Of a stretch of 36,797 nt of DNA, positions 15,832 through 23,821 are shown one piece after another (position 1 is the first letter of the stretch; each line of letters opens with the position of its first letter). The notes under the pieces are model-generated. The model did not search any database. It saw only the letters and a list, made by a program, of their open reading frames with translations, and was not told where the DNA came from. The translations under genes and the position numbers were made by a program. The DNA is from Actinomycetota bacterium (lineage in GTDB: Bacteria; Actinomycetota; Acidimicrobiia; Acidimicrobiales; Ilumatobacteraceae), in the NCBI GenBank assembly GCA_027731085.1, contig JAQCDG010000001.1, positions 69,179 through 105,975 of the forward strand, given 5' to 3'.

Positions 15832-18800
15832 TTACGATATCCGATTTACCGCAACAAACACCGCTACTCCATCTAAATCGGCATTCGGTGACTGTTTATC
15901 TGATAGGACCGTGACTTCTAAATCGACAGCCAGAGTCTCGGCCTTGATCGTTTCGTGGTGAGCAGATACCTGGATGCAAAGTTCTTCGGGTAGACCAAGA
16001 CGCAATTGAATGCGATCAGAAACATCTAGGCCAGCGTCGCGACGCTGTTGTTGCACCAAGCGAATCACGTCGCGTGCCGCACCTTCGGCCTCAAGTTCGG
16101 GTGTCAACTCAATGTCTAGAACTACGACGCCAGTCGCGCTACCCAATGCTGCACTTGCGCCTGAAGCCTTCGGAACGAGTTTTAGTTGATATTCGCCCGG
16201 GTGCAAGTCGATCGAACCTGCCGTGACGACATCGCCGTTACGAACCCAGTCACCGGTCTTCACGGCTTTGATAACTGCTTGCGTATTTGCCCCAAGTCTT
16301 GGCCCGACAACACTCGGCACTACTTGCAACTCGAATTCTGCAACCGACGATACATCATCAGAAAACTTCAACGATCGCACATTTACTTCGTCTTTAATGA
16401 TGTCTTCAAACGCCGCAAGTGCCGTCGAATTTTCGGTGGCGATAATTAATGTCGCAAGCGGCTGTCGCACTCGTCGACCGTGGCTCTTGCGCAAAGACAA
16501 AGTTGTTGAGCAGACATCACGAACCCGATCCATCGATGCGACAAGTTTCGCATCGTGACGCAAGTTTTTAGTTGTTGGCCAAGACTGCAAATGAACACTT
16601 CGCTCGCCTGTCAGCCCGCGAAAGATTTGCTCGGATACGAGTGGTAAAACTGGCGCGGCAATGCGGGTCAAATAATGCAGAACCGTATGCAACGTGTTGA
16701 TCGCCGCGACATCACCCTTCCAGAATCGATCGCGACTGCGACGGATGTACCAATTGGTTAAAACATCAAGAAAGGTTCGAATCTCGGCGCAAGCAGCGAA
16801 CAAGTCGTATGCGTCAAAACTCTTGGTGGTTGCTTCGACTAACCCGTGCAATTTAGAAATGATGTAGCGGTCTAGAACATTGTCGCTTAGAACATCAAGA
16901 GTGCCAGAAACCGATTCGGCGTTGGCATACAACGACAAGAAATACCAACTGTTCCAAAGCGGAAGAATCACCTGACGCACGGTGTCGCGCATGCCCTCTT
17001 CAGTTACCGCAAAGTCAGAGCCACGCAAAATTGACGACGACAGCAAATACCATCGCATAGCGTCCGCCCCATGGCTATCGAATACCTTCATCGGGTCCGG
17101 ATAATTGCGCAAACTCTTGGACATCTTGGCGCCATCTTCGCCGAGCACGATGCCGTGACTGACACAATTCGAAAATGCCGGGCGATCGAACAACGCGGTT
17201 GCTAAAACATGCAGCGTGTAAAACCAACCGCGCGTTTGACCTATATATTCGACGATGAAGTCGCCGGGATAGTGATTTTCGAACCATTGCTGATTTTCAA
17301 ACGGATAATGCACTTGAGCAAACGGCATAGACCCGCTCTCGAACCAGCAGTCCAGCACTTCGGGCACTCGACGCATCATCGACTTTCCACTTGGGTCGTC
17401 TGGGTTCGGGCGAACCAAATTATCAATTGTTGGTCGATGCAATTCTTGAATATCGACACCAAAATCACTACGCAATTCTTCAAGGCTTCCGTAGACATCG
17501 ATGCGCGGAAAATTCGGGTCGTCACTTCGCCATACCGGTATTGGCGAACCCCAGAATCGATTGCGACTAATTGTCCAGTCGCGCGCGTTCTCGAGCCACT
17601 TGCCGAAACTTCCGTGCTGCAGGTGGTCTGGCACCCAGCGCACTTGCTCGTTGAGTTCGACCATGCGATCACGGATTGCCGTGACCTTGACGAACCACGA
17701 CCCGACTGCTTTATAAATCAGTGGTTTTCCGGTGCGCCAACAATGAGGGTATGCGTGATCGTAGGTCTCATGACGAAAGACGACACCGCGTTCTTTGAGC
17801 ACCCGAATAATCGCCGGATTGGCGTCAAAAACTAATTGTCCTGCAAAATCAGGCACTTCATTGGTGAAACGTCCGCGTGAGTCGACGGGCACAACTAATT
17901 CGATGCCCGCATCTTGACAAACTCGCTGGTCGTCTTCACCAAATCCAGGCGCCAAGTGCACGACGCCCGTGCCATCTTCCGTCGTGACGAAATCTCCGGC
18001 GATTACCCGAAACGCCCCTGGTTGATCGGCAAAATAATTAAACAACGGCTTATAAGTACGACCAACTAATTGCGCACCAGAAATTGTTTCAAGAATTTTT
18101 GGTTCGGCGAATTCTCGCTCGTAAGCCGACAGTCTCTCGGCAGCGATAATCAGTTTGCGGCCGGCGTGCTCGATCGCGACATAATCGACATTGGGCGCGA
18201 CCGCCAATGCCAAGTTCGACGGCAGAGTCCAAGGGGTGGTTGTCCATGCCAACAAAAGTTCACCGGACGAGAGTTCAAAACCAACTGTCAGTGCCGGGTC
18301 TTGCACCTGCTTGTAGGCATCATCCATTCGTGTTTCGGTGTTTGAAAGCGGCGTTTCGAGTGCCCATGAATACGGCAAGACTCTGAAGCCTTCGTAAATC
18401 AGTCCCTTGTCCCAGAGAGTTTTGAACGCCCACATCACGCTCTCCATGTATGGCGTATCGAGGGTCTTGTAATCATTTTCGAAATCAACCCACCGCGCTT
18501 GACGAGTCACATATCGTTCCCAGTCGCTGGTGTATTGCAACACCGAAGTGCGGCAATAGTCGTTGAATTTGTCGATGCCAAAATCGGTGATTGCTTGACG
18601 ACCAGAGATGCCGAGTTGGCGCTCGGCTTCGGCTTCGGCAGGTAGTCCATGACAGTCCCAACCGAAACGACGCTCGACTCGTTGACCGCGCATCGTGCGA
18701 TAACGGGGCACCGCATCTTTGACGAAACCAGTGAGCAAGTGACCATAGTGGGGCAAGCCATTAGCAAATGGTGGACCGTCGTAAAAAACGTACTCATTTT

Positions 18801-18927
18801 CGCCGTTCTTTCCGGCGTCGCGCATTTCTATCGAAGCAGCGAAAGTCTCGTCGGTCTTCCAATATTCGAGAACTTGATTCTCAAGCGATGGAAAGTTTGG
18901 CTGTGGTTCTACCTGCGGGTAAGACAC
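15832..18927 (-). CDS. ileS: isoleucyl-tRNA synthetase
   Basis: This 1031-residue class I synthetase charges tRNA-Ile. The HIGH motif is HYGH at residues 60-63 in [17 protein letters not shown], and KMSKS is in [14 protein letters not shown] near residue 605. The editing domain ([14 protein letters not shown] and the [16 protein letters not shown] region) is present. The sequence around NYPDP and the long C-terminal part without a zinc-knuckle Cys cluster fit the eukaryote-like (type 2) IleS found in many actinobacteria, a class in which mupirocin insensitivity has been reported; sensitivity here is unknown. The GTG start at 18927 lies 7 bases after the yggT stop, with no clear ribosome binding site. 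Confidence 0.96.
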   Translation of the reverse strand: MSYPQVEPQPNFPSLENQVLEYWKTDETFAASIEMRDAGKNGENEYVFYDGPPFANGLPHYGHLLTGFVKDAVPRYRTMRGQRVERRFGWDCHGLPAEAEAERQLGISGRQAITDFGIDKFNDYCRTSVLQYTSDWERYVTRQARWVDFENDYKTLDTPYMESVMWAFKTLWDKGLIYEGFRVLPYSWALETPLSNTETRMDDAYKQVQDPALTVGFELSSGELLLAWTTTPWTLPSNLALAVAPNVDYVAIEHAGRKLIIAAERLSAYEREFAEPKILETISGAQLVGRTYKPLFNYFADQPGAFRVIAGDFVTTEDGTGVVHLAPGFGEDDQRVCQDAGIELVVPVDSRGRFTNEVPDFAGQLVFDANPAIIRVLKERGVVFRHETYDHAYPHCWRTGKPLIYKAVGSWFVKVTAIRDRMVELNEQVRWVPDHLQHGSFGKWLENARDWTISRNRFWGSPIPVWRSDDPNFPRIDVYGSLEELRSDFGVDIQELHRPTIDNLVRPNPDDPSGKSMMRRVPEVLDCWFESGSMPFAQVHYPFENQQWFENHYPGDFIVEYIGQTRGWFYTLHVLATALFDRPAFSNCVSHGIVLGEDGAKMSKSLRNYPDPMKVFDSHGADAMRWYLLSSSILRGSDFAVTEEGMRDTVRQVILPLWNSWYFLSLYANAESVSGTLDVLSDNVLDRYIISKLHGLVEATTKSFDAYDLFAACAEIRTFLDVLTNWYIRRSRDRFWKGDVAAINTLHTVLHYLTRIAAPVLPLVSEQIFRGLTGERSVHLQSWPTTKNLRHDAKLVASMDRVRDVCSTTLSLRKSHGRRVRQPLATLIIATENSTALAAFEDIIKDEVNVRSLKFSDDVSSVAEFELQVVPSVVGPRLGANTQAVIKAVKTGDWVRNGDVVTAGSIDLHPGEYQLKLVPKASGASAALGSATGVVVLDIELTPELEAEGAARDVIRLVQQQRRDAGLDVSDRIQLRLGLPEELCIQVSAHHETIKAETLAVDLEVTVLSDKQSPNADLDGVAVFVAVNRIS

Positions 18928-18934
18928 GAGTTAT

Positions 18935-19186
18935 TTAACACTTCAGAATCATGCGCTGCACAACGATCTGTAAAAACAACAGGACGATTAGTGGCGATAA
19001 ATCGAGAGCGCCTGTGCGCGGCATGATTCGGCGAACCCATTCAAGAACGGGTTCGGTGAATCTGCCAACGAAGTACGAAACTTGCGCGACTACCCCACCG
19101 CTAGTGGATGGAAACCATGACAAGACCACACGAACAATGATCATGTATATAAATATCTGAACGAGACTGCACAGAATGCTGGTCAT
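18935..19186 (-). CDS. YggT-family membrane protein
   Basis: An 83-residue integral membrane protein with two hydrophobic helices (about residues 5-24 and 62-79) joined by a loop containing the family motif VRRIMPRTGALDLSPLIVLL. Homologues sit next to sepF in dcw clusters of actinobacteria, firmicutes and cyanobacteria, and have been linked to division, chloroplast nucleoid organisation or osmotic stress. The exact role here is unknown. The gene lies 19 bases after sepF and 7 bases before ileS. Confidence 0.88.
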   Translation of the reverse strand: MTSILCSLVQIFIYMIIVRVVLSWFPSTSGGVVAQVSYFVGRFTEPVLEWVRRIMPRTGALDLSPLIVLLFLQIVVQRMILKC

Positions 19187-19205
19187 TTGTGAAACCCAAT
19201 CTGCG

Positions 19206-19736
19206 CTAACCGCGCGTTATGCGTGCGCCAAAAGGCTTCATCATAAAAACACCATTGCTCATTTTCTCCATGGTGCCGTTATTGGCGTAGCAAACACCAC
19301 TTGCAAAATCGATGATTCGACGCATTGTCTTCGGGTCGGTTGATTGCACATTGATGATCACTGGGTTGCCTTCTTTGAAGCGATCGGCAATTTCTTTTGC
19401 ATCTTCGTAACTTGTCGGACGAATCGTCACGGGGTCACTGGCCGGCAACACCGGACGAGCCACAGCTTCTGTGCGACGCCCCGCAACTGGTCGAACAGTC
19501 ACACCTGAATCATGTTGTGCCTGTTGCGTACGCATGCCCCTTGAATGCGGCTCAACATTCGCTCGATCGTCGTAATCGTCGTAACCTTCATCTGAATCAT
19601 CATAAGTTTCTGCTCGCTGACGACCGCGACTCGGCATGCGACGATCGCGCTCAACTGCGACTGATTCGTCGTAATCGTCATAGGCCTCGTCTGGCCCCAA
19701 ACCCAAGTAATCCATTGCTCGGCGAAACATTGACAT
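19206..19736 (-). CDS. sepF: cell division protein SepF
   Basis: SepF polymerises into rings, binds the FtsZ C-terminal peptide and anchors FtsZ to the membrane. The 176-residue protein starts with a short amphipathic membrane-targeting segment (MFRRAMDYLGLG), then an acidic Tyr/Asp-rich disordered linker (about 17-85), then the globular domain from PVTIRPTSYEDAKEIADRFK to the C-terminus. That domain includes NPVIINVQSTDPKTMRRIID and the FASGVCYANNG turn. FtsA is absent from the cluster, as usual in actinobacteria, so SepF is the expected FtsZ anchor. ATG at 19736 or 19730 could be used; neither has a strong ribosome binding site. A 44-bp gap separates it from yggS. Confidence 0.93.
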   Translation of the reverse strand: MSMFRRAMDYLGLGPDEAYDDYDESVAVERDRRMPSRGRQRAETYDDSDEGYDDYDDRANVEPHSRGMRTQQAQHDSGVTVRPVAGRRTEAVARPVLPASDPVTIRPTSYEDAKEIADRFKEGNPVIINVQSTDPKTMRRIIDFASGVCYANNGTMEKMSNGVFMMKPFGARITRG

Positions 19737-19780
19737 ATTTAAAGGATAGTTCAGAATTCTGCTACAAATACGGACTCTGA

Positions 19781-20452
19781 CTAGTCGCGAGGCCCAAAAA
19801 GTGCCGAGCCGACTCGAATCATCGTCGCGCCTTCGGCGACGGCAATTTCAAGATCGCCAGTCATACCCATGCTGCACTGCTTTAGACCAAGATCATCGGC
19901 AAGTTTGCGCGTAGTTCGAAACGCCAGGCGCGCTTGTTGTGGCTCGTTATTCGTTGGCCCGATTGTCATTAGGCCTAATACATCGAGACCCTTTGTTGTG
20001 GCGAGATCGAGAAGTTTGTCCACTTCGGCTGGTAAACAACCCCCCTTTTCAGACTCACCAGTGGCGTTGACTTGTAACAGAATTTGTGGCTTGACGCCCG
20101 TGTTTTGTTTGACGCAACGCTTGGCGATTTCATTGATCAACTCGGGGCGATCAACAGTTTGCCAAACATCAACCATCTCGGCGATCAACTTAACTTTGTT
20201 GGTTTGTAGTCGACCGATGAAGTGCACCGGCAACCGCTTCGTGATTGGCAGTTCGCGTACCTTGGCAATCAGCTCTTGGGCATAATTCTCACCGACACCA
20301 TCGCAACCTGCATCAAACGCCGCAACTATCGCTGCAACATCAAAAGTCTTTGTGACGGCGATGAGTTTTACTTCGTTGCCGCCTGCCGCGACTATGCGCT
20401 GACGAATTTGCGCGACGCGCAACCCAACTTGCGATGCATCAACTGCCGTCAT
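19781..20452 (-). CDS. YggS-type pyridoxal 5'-phosphate homeostasis protein
   Basis: A PLP-binding alanine-racemase-fold protein without known catalysis that balances cellular PLP and keto-/amino-acid pools. In the 223-residue form the PLP lysine is Lys35 in KLIAVTKTFD. Other conserved parts are GENYAQELIAK, HFIGRLQTNK, LLQVNATGESEKGG, GLMTIGP and the phosphate-binding SMGMTGDLEIAVAEGATMIRVGSALFG (described in two parts here). I prefer ATG 20452, which has a GGTGG ribosome binding site, to the TTG at 20470. It lies 21 bases after the ftsZ stop, the usual place for yggS between ftsZ and sepF. Confidence 0.92.
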   Translation of the reverse strand: MTAVDASQVGLRVAQIRQRIVAAGGNEVKLIAVTKTFDVAAIVAAFDAGCDGVGENYAQELIAKVRELPITKRLPVHFIGRLQTNKVKLIAEMVDVWQTVDRPELINEIAKRCVKQNTGVKPQILLQVNATGESEKGGCLPAEVDKLLDLATTKGLDVLGLMTIGPTNNEPQQARLAFRTTRKLADDLGLKQCSMGMTGDLEIAVAEGATMIRVGSALFGPRD

Positions 20453-20473
20453 GTCGCCACCGACATGCAAACT

Positions 20474-21592
20474 TTATTTCAGAAATGAAGGAAGATCGTC
20501 GTCATCATCGGCACCACTTAGTGGATCAGATGTGCCGCCGAACAAATCTTTCAATCGTCCGCCCTTCGAGTCGGGGCGAACCGTGCCAGATGTTGCCGTG
20601 CTTCGACCGTCACCGCGGGTGGCGGTGCGTTGCGCCGCACTGTCCCAGCGTTCGAAACCTGCTGCTACGACCGTCACGCGAACTTCATCGTTGACATCGT
20701 CGTCAATAACCAAGCCATGAATGATGTTTGCATCTTGATGTGCCACACCTCGCACGATCTCCATCGCGTTGGTCACTTCGAACAAGCCCACGTCTGATGG
20801 TCCGGTGATGTTCACAACTATGCCTCGGGCACCTTCGAGTGAAGCCTCGAGCAACGGCGAATTGATCGCCGCGTTTGCAGCCAAGACTGCTCGATTGTCA
20901 CCGCTTGCAGCACCAGTGCCCATCAATGCAGTGCCGGCATTTGCCAAAACGGTTTTGACGTCAGCAAAGTCTGTATTGATCAAACCTGGTGTGGTGATCA
21001 ACCCTGTGATGCCAGAAACGCCCTGGACCAAAACTTCGTCAGCTTTTTTGAACGCATCCAGCATGCTCGTCTTGTCGGTCGAAATTGCCAGCAATCGCTC
21101 GTTCGGAATAACGACAAGCGTGTCTACTTTTTCTTTAAGTGCAGCGATGCCGGCATCTGCCTGCACCGAACGACGACGACCCTCAAATGCAAACGGTCGC
21201 GTAACAATCGCAACTGTCAAAGCACCTTCGGCCTTGGCGATCTCAGCAATCACTGGTGCGGCACCTGTGCCAGTGCCACCACCCTCACCTGCAGTAATGA
21301 ACACCATGTCTGCGCCTGCAACAACTTCTTGAATCTCATCGCGATGCTGTTCAGCGGCTGCGCGGCCAACTTCTGGGTCGGCACCAGCACCGAGACCACG
21401 AGTTAATTCACGACCGATGTCGATCTTGACACTCGCATCACTCAACAACAGTGCTTGTGCGTCGGTATTGATCGCCACAAATTCGACGCCACGCATGCCT
21501 GACTCCATCATGCGATTGATGGCGTTCACACCGCCACCACCAACACCGATGACTTTGATAACTGCCAAATAATTTTGTGGTTGACCGACCAT
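20474..21592 (-). CDS. ftsZ: cell division GTPase FtsZ
   Basis: FtsZ forms the cytokinetic ring at midcell. The 372-residue protein has the N-terminal [13 protein letters not shown], the tubulin signature GGGTGTG at residues 104-110, the synergy-loop region and a short linker. It ends with the conserved C-terminal peptide [10 protein letters not shown], which binds SepF and possibly FtsW in actinobacteria. The linker is short and Arg/Gly/Thr-rich. The ATG at 21592 is preceded by GGGGG about 11 bases away, a somewhat long spacing. A 123-bp gap separates it from murB-ftsQ, the longest gap in the cluster after those around mraZ, so an extra ftsZ promoter is plausible. Confidence 0.97.
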   Translation of the reverse strand: MVGQPQNYLAVIKVIGVGGGGVNAINRMMESGMRGVEFVAINTDAQALLLSDASVKIDIGRELTRGLGAGADPEVGRAAAEQHRDEIQEVVAGADMVFITAGEGGGTGTGAAPVIAEIAKAEGALTVAIVTRPFAFEGRRRSVQADAGIAALKEKVDTLVVIPNERLLAISTDKTSMLDAFKKADEVLVQGVSGITGLITTPGLINTDFADVKTVLANAGTALMGTGAASGDNRAVLAANAAINSPLLEASLEGARGIVVNITGPSDVGLFEVTNAMEIVRGVAHQDANIIHGLVIDDDVNDEVRVTVVAAGFERWDSAAQRTATRGDGRSTATSGTVRPDSKGGRLKDLFGGTSDPLSGADDDDDLPSFLK

Positions 21593-21626
21593 TTAGAATT
21601 AACCCCCGCTGCTTGCGCTTGTTGTG

Positions 21627-21641
21627 CTCACTTGTTGTGAG
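21627..21641 (-). repeat. small inverted repeat (hairpin) upstream of ftsZ
   Basis: CTCAC and GTGAG are separated by a 5-base loop in the ftsZ leader region, 35 bases before the ATG. It has no U-tract, so it is not a terminator. It may be a minor leader structure or chance. Confidence 0.4.
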
Positions 21642-21646
21642 TTCAG

Positions 21647-21677
21647 ATATTCTGCCACACCAACACCTCAGCACCAA
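21647..21677 (-). promoter_or_regulatory. weak candidate ftsZ promoter
   Basis: In the gap upstream of ftsZ the minus strand reads TTGGTG (21677-21672), 19 bases, then GAATAT (21652-21647). The match and the spacing are both poor. It is listed because ftsZ often has its own promoters and this is the best candidate in the gap. Confidence 0.25.
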
Positions 21678-21715
21678 ACATCATCTCGACGTTCAGGCAA
21701 GTTGAGAGAAAGTCT

Positions 21716-23821
21716 CTACTTCGACTTTACAGTTGGTGTTCGTGGGTCGGTTAAGTCGATCGAGATTATTTGCTTCGCGTCTTGTCGCCGCAACAACACG
21801 AGCAACGAAATCAACTTATTCTGCAGATCAACCGGCGGCCCAAAATTGATCAGGGTCCCCGTGCGCAAGGTCATGACTAATTGATTTGGGCCACCCACAC
21901 CGACATTCAAGACTCGCTCATTCAATTCATCTGGCAACCCCGCTGCGAGTTGAGCCGCGGCTTTATATACGGTGCCGGCGCTTGCGCCCGGCGCAAGGTT
22001 TGGCCCAACCCCTGTGATCTGCAAATACTGAGTTGGTTGACCAGTTTCAACAGCCAAAACACGACCTTGCGGATCAACGACTCGCGACCGGTTATCTACT
22101 CCGATATAGAAAGCCACAGGTTTGCGCTCGACAATCTCGATGACAAGTCTTGACGGAAAGAATGACTTGATCCGCACAGACTCAACCCACGGATCTCCTT
22201 CAAGTCGCCGCTCGGCGGCTCGCGTATTAACAGTCAAAATTGATTTACCGTCTAAAGACTTTTCTACGGCGATCAACAAGTCAGCACTGACATACTTAGC
22301 ACCTTCGATTTCGATCTTGCGTACGCCGATTATCGGTGATGCTAAAACGATCAGTACCAGGGCCACCGCGCCAATCACTGAACCAGCGGCGACCAACAAC
22401 CTACGGCGGTTTGACGCAAGACTTCTGATGACATCCTTGCGTCGATCCTCGAGGCGTGAATCGCGAATGATGTTGCTCGGGTCAGAAGTTGGAGCAACAT
22501 TGACAGAACTTGTCAACTCATCAATCGGGTGATCAGAGTCGACAGGTAATCGAAGATCTTCATCGACGATTACAATTCGGCCGTTATTTGTTTTAAGTGC
22601 TAGCGAAGTGTTCGTCGTTGTGGAAGATTCATCATTTATTTTGTCAGGCGATTTTGTAAAGTCATTCGGCTGCACGACTCGCAAATTGCCGATGGGTGTT
22701 GCGTCACCTTCAAAGGCATCTTTAAGTTCTGCCAAGACTTCATCTGAAAGTTGTTCGGCAAGAGATGGCACCGGAATCGACAAGTCGGTGTTGTTTGCCG
22801 AGCCAAATGCAGATTCAAGTTGCGTGTTGCGCGAGGTCTCAGTTTGATGAAGCGCACCTGCTTCGTGAGAAACAGCCGACGAAAAACCAACCAAGCGAAT
22901 TTCGCTACGAAGATCTATGCCGTGCGACTCAGTCACGCGTTGGCGAATGAATGTCATCAACTCGACGACATCGTCGGCATCACCGTCTTCGTCGGCTTGA
23001 ATAAAATTCGCGTGCTTTTCAGAAACCACAGCAGTGCCGATGCGATAACCGCGCAAACCGAGACCATCAATTAAGGCACCGGCCGACGCGGCACCCGAAA
23101 CTGGGTTGACGAAAACCGAACCGGCATTTTGACCACCTGGCTGATTTTCGCGCCGCCATTTAACAATTTCGGCTAATCGCGATTCACCTTCGACTTTGTC
23201 GCCCCATGAAAGTCGTAGAGTCGCCGCAACAACAATGTGTTGATCGTTCAAATCAGAACCACGAAATCGCAAACCCAAATTTGCGGCCGAAACATTGGCT
23301 TCAATACCTCTGTCAAGATGAAACAGTCGCACACTCAACAAAGACGCAATCATGTCTGAGCCGTGACCACCGGCGTTCATTCGAACGGCCCCGCCGATCG
23401 AACCTGGTACGCCAACTGCCCATTCGAAACCGCGCAGACTGGCAGCGACACTTTGACGGGCTACAACTGGTAACGACGCCATTGCGCCCACCAAAAGAAT
23501 TGGATCTTGAGAAGTGCTCGGAAGACTTATTTGTTCGGCGAATGGTCCTAATGCGATCGCCAAACCGCGAAAGCCGCTCTTGCTGATCAACATGTTGCTG
23601 CCACGACCGAGCATTAAGACTGGGATTTTTACTTTTGCCAACGCTCGCGATGCGGCGTGCAAATCGTCGACACTCATTGCGCGCATGAACAGCGATGCAG
23701 ACCCGCCAACCCGATATGTCGTATATGGGCCTATTGGTTCGTCTCTAGTGATGCGATCGCCCAGCAAAGATGCGAACCGGTTCAAATCTTTTTCGCTTGG
23801 ATGTGCAAATTCTGAAATCAA
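21716..23821 (-). CDS. murB-ftsQ: MurB-FtsQ fusion: UDP-N-acetylenolpyruvoylglucosamine reductase joined to the division protein FtsQ
   Basis: One uninterrupted 701-residue frame. Residues 1-315 are a full MurB: FAD-binding RVGGSASLF and GRGSNMLIS (72-80), PGSIGGAVRMNAGGHG (139-154), the catalytic Ser235 in AGSVFVNP and Glu308 near SEIRLVG. Residues about 316-472 are a low-complexity, mostly acidic linker. A transmembrane helix at about 475-498 leads into a POTRA domain (IGVRKIEIEGAKYVSADLL) and the FtsQ beta domain to the C-terminus. The topology works: MurB stays in the cytoplasm and FtsQ outside. MurB makes UDP-MurNAc, and FtsQ scaffolds FtsL and FtsB in the divisome. The TTG start overlaps the murG-murC stop as TTGA. 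The genes are adjacent but separate in many actinobacteria. Confidence 0.9.
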   Translation of the reverse strand: MISEFAHPSEKDLNRFASLLGDRITRDEPIGPYTTYRVGGSASLFMRAMSVDDLHAASRALAKVKIPVLMLGRGSNMLISKSGFRGLAIALGPFAEQISLPSTSQDPILLVGAMASLPVVARQSVAASLRGFEWAVGVPGSIGGAVRMNAGGHGSDMIASLLSVRLFHLDRGIEANVSAANLGLRFRGSDLNDQHIVVAATLRLSWGDKVEGESRLAEIVKWRRENQPGGQNAGSVFVNPVSGAASAGALIDGLGLRGYRIGTAVVSEKHANFIQADEDGDADDVVELMTFIRQRVTESHGIDLRSEIRLVGFSSAVSHEAGALHQTETSRNTQLESAFGSANNTDLSIPVPSLAEQLSDEVLAELKDAFEGDATPIGNLRVVQPNDFTKSPDKINDESSTTTNTSLALKTNNGRIVIVDEDLRLPVDSDHPIDELTSSVNVAPTSDPSNIIRDSRLEDRRKDVIRSLASNRRRLLVAAGSVIGAVALVLIVLASPIIGVRKIEIEGAKYVSADLLIAVEKSLDGKSILTVNTRAAERRLEGDPWVESVRIKSFFPSRLVIEIVERKPVAFYIGVDNRSRVVDPQGRVLAVETGQPTQYLQITGVGPNLAPGASAGTVYKAAAQLAAGLPDELNERVLNVGVGGPNQLVMTLRTGTLINFGPPVDLQNKLISLLVLLRRQDAKQIISIDLTDPRTPTVKSK

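Noticed and set aside
15065-15876. Long plus-strand frames opposite the dksA-like repeat region (Ser/Phe-rich)
   Set aside because: They are antisense reflections of the lysine codons in the repeat tract, with no start signal and no recognisable domain.
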